Origin: Carya illinoinensis
Lineage: Eukaryota; Streptophyta; Magnoliopsida; Fagales; Juglandaceae
Direction: 5' to 3'
Assembly (NCBI RefSeq): GCF_018687715.1
Contig: NC_056761.1
Span: 16,692,001-16,756,000, forward strand
Length of the DNA: 64,000 bases
Shown: piece after piece, positions 45,244 to 58,655 of the stretch
How the letters are laid out: the number at the start of each line of letters is the position of its first letter
How positions within the stretch are numbered: the stretch's first letter is position 1
Notes under the pieces: generated by a model
Told to the model about the DNA's origin: nothing
What the model saw: the letters and a program-made list of their open reading frames with translations, nothing else
Databases searched by the model: none
Translations under genes and position numbers: made by a program

Positions 45244-48200
45244 TGCCAAGTTATTATGCTGCGTACATTTTTTAGACGTAACAAAGGGTTAATTACTGTA
45301 GCGGCATTTTTCTTGTGGCGGGACTTAAATTCGCAGTGGGTGATATGTATTACGGCGAATTAGACTCGTCGTAAGAATTTATTTCGGTTGTGCACAAGGA
45401 AATATGTTTGTCATTCTGTTGCAGCGACATTTTCCCAGTCGCATTAAACTCCACCAGGCAAATGTGAGGAATTGCCTAAAAACGTCTCTCTGCAATCAGT
45501 TGTGCCATCGAAATTTTCCAGAAATTGGCTTCTCGATGACCATCGACCTCGACACCTGACACCTTCCACCACCTCCATGCCGTCGTTCCACGCCTCCCGC
45601 CTGGCCGGTAAGTTGATCTCCTTTGTCTCTCTCTTTATATTTCACCATACGTTCGTATAATTCTCTCTCTCCCTCTCTCTTCCTACCCAATCAAGGCTGC
45701 CCCATTGTGCAAACCTATGCGCTTCACAGCTTCCTCCACACTTACTAATTTGAGCTTACTATCTCATCTCCTTTCAATCTAGCTGGAATAGGGTCTCCCT
45801 CAATCCGTGTCTATCTCTCTCAGATTTTGGGTTTCTAAAATCACAAGTTATGTCTTGGTCATTTGCAAGTGATAGGTAAAATTGCCATGCTTTATCTACT
45901 TTACAATAATTTATTTGTGGAAGGATTTGTTTTGAGAAGTTTTTAGATGCTAGCATATACGTACTTGTGAGTTTTTGGGGGTTTGGCCAACGTAGAACAG
46001 GGTCCAAGCAAATGGGATTAAATTCATGTATGTGGGATGTTGTATGATTTTGGTGGCAGATGGGGTTGATCGCAGCAATAAATGGATTGATGGAGGATTT
46101 TGTTTGATGCCTTTAATATTTCCCTTTGTTAGCTGCCCAAATCTAACAAACAGCTACTGGAACCCGTGTGGTTGTGCAAAGCAGAGAAATTGTAATAGTG
46201 ACATGAAATAAGTAAAAATAGGACTGGTATAATCTTTTACTTTACTGAAATATGCTTGCTTAGAAAAACAAAAAAAGTATAAATAGGACTGGGAAATAGT
46301 CAAGCTACATAAAGTTCAACCTCTAGTAGTAATTGAATCATACTAGCTGAGGTTTACAACAAGATCCTTCTAACAAAAGTAGTTTTTTTATTTTTATTTT
46401 TTTGGCTTGGTCTATTGTATTACCTGTCTCCCTTACTAAAAAAAAAAAAAAAGTATTTAAGGGACATTTGTGGCTAGTTTTCATGAAGGATCAACGAATT
46501 TCATCTTGCATCTATAACCAATATGCGTGATTTACAACAAGTTTTATTTGTTAGTAGTTTTCATGATTTGTTTGTATCCCTCTCTCTTGGTTTTCTGACT
46601 TGGTAAAACAGTGTATTATGTCTAGCTTCCGCAACATCCCTTGTAATTTTCTAACAAACCTTTTGCATTTGATGACAAAAACAAGACCCAGTAATTTCTG
46701 CTTGGTTCCTCTTCTGCCTTATAGCCATCCTACCCACTTGGAGAAGTTACCATAAGCGGCTACAACAATTTATCATACTTGTTGGATAGAAAACATGTAT
46801 TTAATTTCCACTCTATCCAAGTTACTAGTTTCATAGGGAACCCAAAAAATTCATTTAAGCACCTGAAGTTTTTGCCACAGATAATATAACCAGTTTTCTG
46901 AATGTACTGCAATTGAAGAGAAAATGAAATTTTGAGAGAGAATCTCACCTAGACAAACTGGATTTTAGATTAAGTGCATTAATCTGAAATGGTTTACTTA
47001 TCAAGTTATGTTAAAGTATAGACTTGCTTGCTAGCCTGATCTGTGGTTTGCTTAATTTCTGTGAATATAACAATAATTCAAATCAGCGATTTTACAGCAT
47101 AGTAGAAAACAACTATTAATGACATAAAACATCGTGTTTGTAACTTTTCTCTTGTTCCTGACATTTTTTACTTTGATATTGTTGATCTGAAAAACATCCA
47201 TATATGTTATTTATATATATGGATGTGAATAGCATTCCATTTCATAATAGTACTAGCCTTTGTGTAATGGTAGAAATCATAATGCTTAAGTAATTATGCC
47301 ATATTAACAAGTTGTGTTATTGTTTCATATATATATGTATTTCTCTTCTTCTTCTTTTTTTTTTTTTTTTTTTCCAGAATGTTACACTTCATGAAAACTC
47401 CAAAGATAGATACATATGACAAGTTTTCTAAATTACCAACCAGATCAACTACTGTATTTGGTATCAATGATGCTAACTTGGGAAGATATTGAGCATAATC
47501 ATGCAAATTCTATTATCATGTGAAACTTTTCAGCTAGCCACTAGGCTGAAATATGCTCTTCCTCTTCCTTCACTCATCCCCCTAACAACGAGTTCGCAGG
47601 TAGTCAACAAACCTCCCCCCCCCCCCCATCTCCGCTACCCTGCACTACCCATCCCCTCCCCTCGAGGTCATCTCTCCTCCATTCTCTCTCCTACTTTTCC
47701 TCCCCTGTTGCCATCTACTTTCTCTATTTAGCTTAGTTTTCCTCCTCCATCAATTTTTAGAAGGATCTTAAAATCCACCATTTCTTTTTGGGTCAGAAAA
47801 ACATTCCCATTTTCTCTTCTGCCCAGCTCTCATCTTCTCTCTACATCTCTTGACTCTATGGTTCAGTAGCAGTAATTTATTCTTCATTGGCTACAGTTAG
47901 GGTCAGGAGGTTTATACATTTACACATCTTTCTTGTTCTTCCTTTGGTTCACCACCTTCTTTTTTAACATTCAGTTATGGATTTTCATTTTTTATCCAAG
48001 TTACTAAGTTGTGTCTTTGTTAAATTGACAAATGACCTTCTCTATTGTTTATTTTCTGATTCAGCCTTAATGAAGTCTGTGGTGGATCAAAATTAATACA
48101 GAATATCTTGCAGGATTTTCAAATTATCTTTTCTAATATATTATGTTGACAGTTTCTTTTACTATATGCTTGAACAAGGCTTGAATCAGTGCAAAACTTT

Positions 48201-49007
48201 ATTAATTTTGGTGAAGTCCAGTATTTATTTTTTTGCGCCTGAGATTTTTTTACTTTTTTAAATGGTTATTCTTCAAGGGGAGGGGTATTTTGTGTTGGGC
48301 AGGGGAGATGGATTGAATGGCATGGGGTAGTGCGGGGCATGGGAGATGGGGGAGGGTATGACTACATGCAGATTGTTTGTCGAAAACCCCTCATGGATCC
48401 TTGTAGAATGCCCCATGGCAGCTCCACCTATTCAAACGGGAGCAACATAATATATCCATAGTACCACTTGAGCTATATATATATATATAGTCGATGCTGA
48501 AATTTGATCATATATATAACACCCTGGGGAAGCTGCTGTTATGTATTAAAATTGTTGAAGGAACTTCCCTTGCATGCATGCAACATATATCACCTTGATG
48601 CAATATGCCAGATCATTCATGAATTATTATTATTAGCGTATACTTGAGAGACACAAAATCTCTTTGGAGAGATTTTTGTGAAATAGACAACCCAACACCC
48701 TTTTCCATAGCTGCAGTTTAGGTTGTTTCTTTCCATCTCCACGTTATAATAAATTTTTCCATGATATTCAATCATGGGAAATCATGGGAACACGTTATTA
48801 TTATCAATATAAGATACTAACTTTTTTTCAATCATGGGAAATCATGGGAACACGTTATTAGTATCAAGAATGAGGATATATTTATGACGTATTACAAAAT
48901 AACAGTTGTCCTAAAACATCATCAATTACCAGCTTTTACATGATATTTGCTTAGACTATACCGATAACTATCCAACTCCGTTATTTTCATTTTACAGTGA
49001 TTTTGAC
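45244..49007 (+). other. CACTA 5' arm, non-coding
   Basis: Subterminal motifs (GCGGCATTTTT, GCGACATTTTCCC, CAGTCGCATT) fill the first 250 bp, as expected for transposase-binding sites. A pyrimidine-rich UTR-like patch with a donor-like GCCG|GTAAGT lies at about 45609. A C-run lies at about 47616-47628. A 60-bp near-tandem duplication (CAATCATGGGAAATCATGGG) lies at 48769 and 48829. An acceptor-like CATTTTACAG stands at about 48998 just before the TNP2-like start, so the leader may be spliced. No captured host gene is recognised. Confidence 0.6.
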
Positions 49008-51555
49008 ATGGACAAAAGTTGGATGCATATAACTGACCGATTTAGGTCCACAGAATATCAGGAAGGGGTACATCAATTCATTACATTGGCCCAAGCTCAT
49101 GCAACAACAAACAATATTAGGTGTCCTTGTCGTAACTGTTGTAATAACTTCTTCCAGACTATAGACTTGGTGCAAAGACACCTATTCACTATAGGAATTG
49201 ATGAAAAATACACCGAATGGATTTTCCATGGAGAGGAAGAGACTTGGGATGCTAATGACATTGATGATGAAGTCAGTGAAGTGCAAAATGATGACTACGT
49301 TGATGACATGGATGAAATGTTAGATGATATCCAGCTTGGATCATTTACAAATGTGGAGCAAGTTGAAGGGTCTACCAGTGAAGGACCCACCTATGTTGAC
49401 CCAAGGGCAAAAAGTTTTGGCCAATTATTGGAAGATGCTAAACGTCCACTCTCTCCAGGATGTGCTAAGTTCTCAAAGTTATCATTCATTGTGAAATTGT
49501 TGCATATAAGGACAATTGGGGGGTGGAGTGTTAAGTCATTTGACATGCTACTAAAGTTGTTGAAAACTTCTTTTCCGGATGCAGTTTTGCCTGAATCATG
49601 CCGCGAGTCACGAAGGATGGAGCAGGCCCTTGGTTTTGGTTACATAAAAATTGATGTATGTCCAAATGATTGTATACTATACTGGAAAGAAAATTCTGAC
49701 AGGTATGATTGTCCCAAATGTAGTATGTCAAGATGGGTAACCCGCACCACTAAACAGAAAAAAATCCCCCACAAATTTCTTCGATATTTTCCATTAACAC
49801 CAAGATTGAAAAGGTTGTTCATGTCGAAAGATACAGCTGTAGCCATGCGGTGGCACAAAGAAGAAGGCATTGACGATTCGAATGTGATGAGACATCCACA
49901 TGACTCAGTTGGGTGGAAGGAATTTGATCAAAAGCATCTATCATTTTCTCTTGATGCTCGTAATGTGCGCCTTGGTCTAGCCAGTGATGGATTCAACCCT
50001 TTCAATAATATGAGCAAACCTTATAGTGTATGGCCAGTAATACTTGTCCCTTACAACCTGCCGCCATGGTTGTGCATGAAAGACCAGTTCTTCATGCTGT
50101 CTCTTTTAATTCCTGGACCAAAGGCACCAGGCAATGAGATCGATGTGTATTTGCGGCCTCTTATTGATGAATTGAATGACTTGTGGGAAACTGGTGTTGA
50201 GACGTATGATGCATCGAGAAAACAATCTTTTCAATTACATGCAGCATTATTATGGACGATTAATGACTTCCCCGCATATGGAAATCTTTCTGGGTGGAGC
50301 ACGAAAGGAAAATTGCCATGTCCAACTTGTAATGCTGATACTGAATCTTTGTGGTTGAAATATGGTAAAAACATTGTTATATGGGTCATCGTCGTTTCCT
50401 ATCTCTAGAACATACTTGGAGGAAGAAAAAGGCTAATTTTAATGGCAATACTGATCACCGCAACCCACCTTCTGAATTATCTGGCCATGATCTACTGGAT
50501 CAACTAAGTAATGTTGGGGATGTATTATTTGGAAAAGGTGGAAGGAAGAGAAAGCGAAGACCCGATGAATTGAATTGGACAAAAACAAGTATCTTTTTCC
50601 AGTTACCTTATTGGTCAACATTGAAAATTCGACATAATCTTGACGTAATGCATATTGAGAAGAACATTTGTGACAACATGTTGGGAACTTTGATGGCGAT
50701 TCCAGGAAAAACAAAAGATTCAATTAATGCACGTAGGGACTTGTCCATTCTTGGTATAAAGAAGGAATTACATTTACAAGAACATGGACAAAAACTTGTT
50801 ATGCCACCTGCGTGTTACACGTTGCATGGAGATGAGAGGAGAAGTTTTTGCCAGTGGCTACAAGCTGTGAAATTTCCAGATGGATTTGCTGCAAATATTG
50901 CTAGATGTGTAACGTTAAATGGTTGTAAAATATCAGGAATGAAGAGTCATGATTGTCATATTTTCCTCCAAAGACTACTTCCTGTATCTATTGCCGGGTA
51001 CCTGTGACCTGACATCAGATTGGCTTTGACTGAACTAAGCTCATTTTTTGGACAATTGTTCACACGCACATTGGATGTAGATGTCTTGAAGCGGCTTGAG
51101 AATGATATACCAATCATCCTTTGCAAACTTGAGATGATACTCCCACCTTCATTCTTTGATGTAATGGTGCACCTATCTATTCATCTACCACGTGAGGCAT
51201 TGTATGCAGGGCCTGTAAAATATAGGTGGATGTATCCGTTTGAGAGGTATTTGGGAAAATTTAAGCGTTATGTCCGAAACAAGGCTCGTGCTGAAGGCTC
51301 AATTGCCAAGGCTTACATTCACATCGAGTGCTTGACTTTTTGTTCGATATATCTCCATGATATCGAAACTAGATATCATAGAGAAGAGCACAATGTTGAT
51401 GTTTGTGAAGGATGTAACAAATCAGATTTTTCAATATTCACACAAAAGGTAAGGCCATTGGGTGCTTCAAGTCCAACTCGACCAGATAATAAAACATTTA
51501 CCAAACTATGTTGGTATGTCCTCAACAATTGTCCTGAGATTACCGTCTACCTTGA

Positions 51556-51663
51556 GTAAGTATCGTCTTTTAATTTGCTTAATTGTTGCCTCTTACCGCA
51601 TTTGCCTATTTGCATGAATAAAGTCCATTGGTGACAATATTTTGTTTTTATGCATTAATGCAG
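51556..51663 (+). other. Intron 1 of the TNP2-like gene
   Basis: Donor GA|GTAAGT and acceptor TGCAG|GGAG; the phase joins L-E-E-HYNILKDEG, a conserved stretch. Confidence 0.85.
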
Positions 51664-51751
51664 GGAGCATTATAACATATTGAAAGACGAAGGTGTAATT
51701 AACATTGATGATGTGCACGAAAATCAATTCCCGTTATGGTTCAAGGAGCGC

Positions 51752-51847
51752 GTGAGTGCCTTGTTTCTAACATGCTGTGGGCCAAATCTAGGGCCTTTGC
51801 TGTTTTGTCCAATTTTATACAACTAACACTTTGTTAATCTGAACCAG
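51752..51847 (+). other. Intron 2 of the TNP2-like gene
   Basis: Donor CGC|GTGAGT and acceptor ACCAG|ATTAGG; the flanking frame is FPLWFKER-IRQLRNSVPDE, in phase 0. Confidence 0.85.
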
Positions 51848-52645
51848 ATTAGGCAATTGCGTAATTCAGTCCCCGATGAGGTGTCCGATGATCTTTACGC
51901 ACTAGCATGTGGACCTGACCTGTGGGTTGCATCATATACTGGGTGCATTATGAATGGAACTACGTTCCACACAAAGCAACGTGAAGAACATCGTCTTACA
52001 CAAAACAGTGGTGTGCTTGTTCCTGGAGATCATCAAGGTAGGCCTATTGACTTCTACGAAGTAGTAATGGACATCATCGAGCTCAACTATCTAGGATGGC
52101 ATCATGTATATTTGTTCAAATGTGATTGGTTTGATGTATGTGATATGAGAAGAGGAGTTCATGTTGGCAATCACTTTACAAGTCTCGACTCAACTCGCAA
52201 ATGTTACAAGGACGACCCTTTTGTACTTGCATGCCAAGCATCCCAAGTCTTTTATCTGAAAGATACGAGTTTAGGGAGAAATTGGCTAGTAGTACAGAAG
52301 GTCACTAGTAGGAATGTTTATGACATCCCCAGCACAACAGTTGGGGATGACGATGATGATGAATTGCCTAAGGATGAAGCATACCAGGATGAAGAATATT
52401 CTCCACCAGCTCATTTTGTACATCAAGATGATACATGCGTTGATATGCCTTTGCATCGATTAGATATAGACCCCATTGTACTTGATGAGACAGTTATGTT
52501 ACACCACCCCGATCCAAGAGTTGATGAGGATGAGTTTCTTAGTAACGAGTCACCCTCGGATGAGAGTGGCTCATATTGTGACAATACATCAGAGTCAAGC
52601 GAAGAGGATGGAGATGATGATCATGAAACTGACTCTAATGATTAA

Positions 52646-55600
52646 GTAAGCATTCTTTGTTTATATAATGTTTGATAGATAATGTGTCCAAGGTTAAATA
52701 TGTTTACAGCCCCCTATAGATAGCATTCTTATTAGCTAACATATATATGTTCCTGTGTGTGTAAAAGTGCATGTGTGTGTGTGTGTACCATGCATAAGTA
52801 TGAAAATGTGATGGAGAAATGTGTATGTCCATTAATAGGTACATACATAAACTGTTTTTCATTTGGTAGGTTCATTGAAAAGGTGACAACTCAGACCCAC
52901 TGAAATCGTTGTCTATCAATAGTCTTTATAACTGGTGACAGTAATGAACCACTGTTTTAATCCCTTCCATGTGCCATTTTTAAAGGTTTTAGTTTGAATG
53001 GTAAATCCATATAGGCTTTAACATAAGATTGTATTTAAGAAATAGCACACCATTAAGAGACTATTGTGTAAATGATATTTTTGAAAAAGAGGTTTCTAGC
53101 AGGTGTACAGAATTTGTTAAACTAAAACAGGAACCATTTATTGTCCAATGGTATGGCATTCTGTGCTCAACTACATATTTTATTGGGTTTGTTCATTAAG
53201 CATGTACATGTATAGTACTATAAATCTTGCCTATTGTGAGGATGTCAATGAAAATAGTATAAGGCATGTTGGAATTGCAGGGAAACAAACCGAAGGGAAA
53301 ATTATGATATTATAGCCATTGTACCTATAGCCATTGTACCAGTAGCTGAAACAATGATTTGATAGGCACATTTGTATGAGAATGCACATAGTTTTCTTTC
53401 TTTGCTATGTGTTTGGCCTTGTTCCTTTGTTCATGTTAAATGGATGTAAATTATTTTGCCTATTATGTTATGTGCTGTGCCTTTTTATTTCATTGCATCG
53501 ACTTCAATTTATTCACACTTTTCCATTACCTTTTTTCTACAGTGCATCGAGTGCCTTGATATATATTGGAGAAATTGGTGGGGAAAGTACAATGACAGAG
53601 CATAGTGCAACTAGTAGGCATATTTTTGTGGAAAGTTGCAAATTATTGAATCTGAGATTTTAGTTGTAACTAATAAAGAGTTTGACTTTGAAAATTTGTA
53701 TATTAATGCAGTCTTGAACTTTGTCAAGGATGAATTTATTTCTGCATGGATCTTGTAATACCAAGCATTTTGCCAAACTATACATGTAACTGCCTTTTCT
53801 ATTAATATGAGATACTCATGGACGATTGATGATCAAATCAATCGGTGATGATTTGTTTGTACAGAGATTTTACAGCTCTGTATCGGGACTATCTATTGCA
53901 GAATTCAGAAAACATGTATGGTCTACTGAGAGAATCTTTGAGTGTTACTCAGCTGAAAATCTGTTGGTTGATCTGCCCCACAAAGGTTTATACTAAGTGC
54001 ATGAAAACAGGGCATATTAGATAAATAAAAGGTTTATTGTTTTGCCTATTATGTAATAAACACGTTTACTTGAGTCATGGTATGCCCAATAGAGACAAAT
54101 GTTCTGGAGTGCAGATTGGAGATGAAATCTTCAAGTAATGGATGTAATAAACCGACCATTTGACTTCCAAAAGCTGTGGTTGAAAAGGTTCACTCATGTG
54201 GTATGAGTAATGGATTTCTCAATCTTCGACAACTATATATTTATTTTTATGAGACTACGTACTGTGTTCAACTATAATTATTTCATTGCACATGGTAAAC
54301 GAGGAATAGATCAATGGATCAACAACAAGGGTTTTATATTATAATAATAAAGTCCATTAATGATTCCTGGAAGCCATTTGTTAAAATATATTGTCGTATT
54401 ACAAGTGCCACTTAATTTGTTGGTGAGGTCCACATGTAGATATTGTTTTGGTAAAGTTCACTCAAATATATAAAGTTTTGACTAATAAAACTTGAATCAT
54501 TCAGAAAAGGCCAATTCGGCGTGGCTATATATATTTATGAGGGTGGGAACAAAACCTTTCCTTGTATGTGGTTTCGATCCTGGCCATTTAATATTTGTCC
54601 TGCAGCCTATGTGGCACCAATATTTGATATTTATTAAAAGCTGCAATTCTAATAATTTGGTATCAAGAGCATCGTACGTACATATGGGACATAGGTGGTT
54701 TTTATATACAAGGAAAAGAAATGTTCGCTAGCTGACCATTTCATGCATGGAGGCTGTACATGAACTCCAGCTTTCAATAAGATATTTTGGCAAAAAAATA
54801 AAATATTCAGATTTCAATAAGAATAAGACTTGTATTAATGGACAAGAATTCTACATCTCTTTATTGTATTGTATGCTTTAGTGTACAATAAGAATAAGAA
54901 TAAAATGTGAAGTAGGCAGGATCAAGTACTGGGTCCCATGGACTGTACAATTAGAGAGTACAAGAAGACTTGGAGTAAAAACTATGTGGCAGGAGTGTGA
55001 AATTTCTTGAAGCGACAAAATGTGGGGGGAAAGTTGACTGTTGCCTTTTTCAGTCTTAAAGCAAATAAAGTAGACTACTTTCCAGCCCCAGTTTCCACAT
55101 GTTACTCAGCTGACCTCGAAAGGCAAAGTTTTGGATTTTGCTGAAAAGTCACTTTCTCACTGGCTGGATTTTTCAATACTTTCCATTTAGGTTGTCGATA
55201 TCCATGTAAGTTGACTCCAACATGCTAAGTCCCATTGTACTTTGTCTGTGGTGCACCTTATTTTGTTTAGTAACCTGAAATCAGGTTACTAACTTGAATC
55301 CATGATATGCCTTAACTGTTAACTCGAGTCATTTTAACTGCTCCATGTTTATGCAAAGTTGATGAGATGTGATTTCTCACCTCTCTCTAATAATCTACAT
55401 TTGCAAATGAATGTAAACATAATCAAGTGATTTCTTGGGAAAATATATCTATCTATCTATATATATATATATATAATCTAACCAGTTCCAAGGGCAGTTG
55501 ATATGCCCAAGTCGTAGAATTATTTAATATAAGGACTTTTCTTTCCATTTATTGTAATAGAATATTTTTTGTTATAATCAATGTTAGAAAAGAGTGGAGA

Positions 55601-56548
55601 AAAGTTGGGAGCAAAAGACTACCAACTTGGAATTTACCTTAGTCCACTCTGTACGGGTACCTTCTCCATAATGGTTCACTTCTATAGTGCCTTTGTAAGT
55701 TTTGTCTGACAACGCTTCATGCAAATCTATTTATTTGGTTATCCTTAATGATATGCAACATATGAGATACACGATGTTGTGATGTGTGCTGAGTAAACTG
55801 ACATTTTCTTGATGTCAGTTAAGATTATGGAAATATCTTGGTATGTAAAAATAGATGCATTTAGCTAGTTAAATATTTGGTGAAGGCTCAGTTTATCTTT
55901 CCCCAGTAATAGAGCTATTAAACTGTCCAGGATTTTGCAAGTAGGGTGATTTTGCTTCACCATTTGATAAGTTGACACATATAGACGTGCAATTAAGTGC
56001 AAAAAGAATAAGAAACAAAAGACTGTTTTTAAGTCACCTGCATGGAACCAACAAGACTGAGTACATATGCTTCTCTACAGCCATAGTATAACAAGGTACA
56101 AGCAGTTTCCATGCTACTATCAGTTCATTGTGTTATCCACCATGGATTTGTCTGTAAATAATCATGAAACTAGCACACCAACAATGACACAATTATGCTA
56201 ATAAATTACTTTATTTTATTTAGTCATGGACACAGTTATGCCAACTCTGTTTGTGTGGATAATGTAGCTACTAAAATATATATATTTCCGACAATCATTT
56301 GTATTCCTAACTCTGCTGACAGTTTGGTCCCTTGATGTAATCTAGTGTATGATGATTAAATGTTAAGTAAATCCAATTGATTGTATAAGAGACTAAATAA
56401 GTTCTGGTTGTACGTAGACAGTTGTATATAACATTTGTTCCATTTATAAACTCATGATGTTAACCCCATCCTGTCAGCATTTGGCCATGACAGTTTTTAT
56501 TGATCAATGTTAGATTCAAGTGTCAATCAATTGTAAGTAAGGCTTGCC
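52646..56548 (+). other. Between the two CACTA genes
   Basis: About 3.9 kb of AT-rich sequence with short TG and TA runs and no recognised gene or RNA. It should contain the terminator of the TNP2-like gene and the promoter of the second gene. Confidence 0.4.
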
Positions 56549-58377
56549 ATGAGAGGAACAAGAAGAGGAGTTGGTGGACATGGCCGGATGACACAAACTC
56601 GCAATGTCCCAAGTCATGGCTGCACATGGAGTGGTCCAACTCCTCAAGAGTAGCCTAGTAGGTGGACACGAAGTGTTGAGAAAAGCATTGGATCAGATGA
56701 CTCAACTCAGCCCCCAGATATGGTTTTGGGTACTGATGTTAATGAAATTAACAGTGGTACTGCAGATGATGTGCCTGAGTGTAATGGTAATACAAGAGAA
56801 TTTATGGGAATGGTTAAAAAAAATTGGTTCTTATTGATTGCTGGAGCAAACAGTTTCTGCAATAATTATGTGTACACATTGATGGTGGTTGTAGAGTGTG
56901 TAATGTGTTGGGTTGTGGCAATGGTTTTGACATGTGACTTCTATAAATGGCAGGGAAACAAACAATGCGGAGGTGTAGTGGACCAGCTGGATGCACTGAG
57001 TTTATGAAGCTTCGTAAGCACGGCCTAATTCCATTGCAGATTAATGATGGTGAGAGGGCACCATCATGTGAGAATGCGGTGTTCTTTACAACAAGAGTAA
57101 CATGGATTATCAAACATCATGCAAGCATGATTCAGAATAGTTGGGATGTTGTAGATGCACAAGACAAAGAGGAATTGATCAATCGTGTCAGGGTATTGAG
57201 CTGGTTTCATTAACTTGTCACATTCATTTATATTTCTATACATGTTATAAGGCAAAAAGATTGATGGAAATGCAATGTTGATCAATTGGTGTGATCTTAC
57301 AGGCTGACTTCATTTTAGATTGGAGCAAAAGGAATCATCGTGAGATGGTGGAGAGGAATCTCGGGAAGAAGTTCAATGACTTCCACTACCAACTTCATAA
57401 AATATACAAGGGTTGTGACACACACCAGGAGGCATTAATGAAGTCAACCTCATTGGTGGAACCAGATGTTTGGAAAAAGTTATGTGAAAGATGGGGGAGT
57501 GATGAATTCAAGGTAACAAGTGACATGTAATGCTGTAATTCTGCTAAATTATATAGAATTGGATTTTAAACAAGGTAAATAGAAAGTGATATGTGCTGAA
57601 TATGGAAGTAACATAGAGTTTATGTGTTATTGCAGAAAAAATCAAAGCAAAATACAGCCAATACGAAAAAGCAGCGAGTGAACCACACTGCAGGCAGAAA
57701 ATCTTTTGTGAGGTTAATACAAGAGATGGTAAGATTAAGGTGACTTTAATCATTAAGTGGATAAGTCAGTGGTAGTGTGTCCTACAAAGAATTTCTGACA
57801 TATTTATGTATGTATTTGAAGGGTCCAAGCGCAGACAACTTGGTTAATTTCTATAAAGAAACTCATTGGTCAAAGAAAAAAGGGACATTTGTCACTCCCA
57901 TGACAGAAACTTACTATGTACGTGCTCTCTAACTTAGTGCCTTGTAGTGAGTTTGTTTAATTCAAGGAACCCCATTTAACTTTGGTTATTTCCCCTAACA
58001 TTAACTCATACAATATGTATTGATTGCATCAGAATACAATGTGTGAGAAATTATATGAGATTCAGCCTGAGGAGCGCACAGATGAGGCTGCAAATACAAT
58101 ATTCAGAGATGTGCTAGGCCACAGGTCTGGTTATACAAGAGGACTTGGTGGTTCAATTATAACTAAGACTAGACCATCAGCTATGTTGGCACAACTTGAG
58201 CACCTAGGCCAAGAAAATGAGAAGCATAAAAATGAGGCATTGATGTACAAGACAGAATTGGATGAGATGAAAAGGGATGTCAGACAATTATTGGTTTGGC
58301 AAATGTCCTATGACAAGAGGATGGATGACTCAACATCTCAAAGAGTGTCTAATAGTGACACTCAAGGAGATGTTTAG
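56549..58377 (+). pseudogene. Ptta/En-Spm-type CACTA second gene (one stop)
   Basis: Six predicted exons join in phase: 56549-56786, 56954-57192, 57303-57512, 57636-57728, 57822-57917 and 58033-58377. Exon 1 starts MRGTRRGVGGHGRMTQTRNV and has a TAG at about 56654. Exons 2-6 carry FMKLRKHGLIPLQINDGERA, ADFILDWSKRNHREMVERNL, VWKKLCERWGSDEFK, LVNFYKETHWSKKKGTFVTP and AANTIFRDVLGHRSGYTRGL. This is the plant Transposase_24 (Ptta/En/Spm) family, the partner DNA-binding protein encoded next to TNP2 in CACTA elements. The C-terminus (LAQLEHLGQENEKHKNEALM) is a probable coiled coil. If exon 1 uses another donor or a later start, the TAG may be avoided. Confidence 0.85.
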
Positions 58378-58655
58378 ATGGATGGGATGAAAACTGGGAG
58401 TGATTTTGATATTTTGTTAAGTATTACTAACTTTTGGTGGCAGGAACATATTTTGTTACATAGTTGTGGTGGGGGAAATGGTGCAGGTTTTCTGAAGTTG
58501 GTTTTAGTTGCTGGAATGGCATCCCAGCAAAGTGATGGGCATGTAAATCATGGAACTGGGGTTGTGAAACAGTTTGTTAAAGGTTTGTTGGCCCTTTGTA
58601 AGTGTGCTTAATTCTACCCCTTCCTACTGCTGTGTCTTGTCTGGTATGGTTAAGC
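58378..58655 (+). other. Downstream of the second CACTA gene
   Basis: Non-coding, likely the 3' UTR of the Ptta-type gene. Confidence 0.35.

Larger units (their letters stand above)
49008..52645 (+). pseudogene. TNP2-like CACTA transposase (one frameshift, one stop)
   Basis: The start is MDKSWMHITDRFRSTEY at 49008. The N-terminal transposase-associated domain has CPCRNCCNN (about residues 43-51). The Transposase_21 core follows, with GFGYIKIDVCPNDCILYW, PYNLPPWLCMKDQFFMLS, LLIPGPKAPGNEIDVYLRPL and GWSTKGKLPCPTCN. A one-base loss in an A-run near 50366-50370 shifts the frame; it resumes MGHRRFLSLEHTWRKKKANF. An in-frame TGA at 51005-51007 stands in GYL-PDIRLALTE, where an Arg CGA is expected. 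Two introns follow (51556-51663, 51752-51847), then the DUF4218 and DUF4216-type C-terminal regions (ending in acidic DDHETDSND). The enzyme cuts at the CACTA ends. Confidence 0.93.

Noticed and set aside
45472..45660. Captured host gene exon in the CACTA 5' arm
   Set aside because: A donor-like GTAAGT is present but no recognisable protein motif; more likely the transposase leader exon.
53376..53663. Small gene between the CACTA genes
   Set aside because: Hydrophobic AT-rich frame with no motif, splice support or context.
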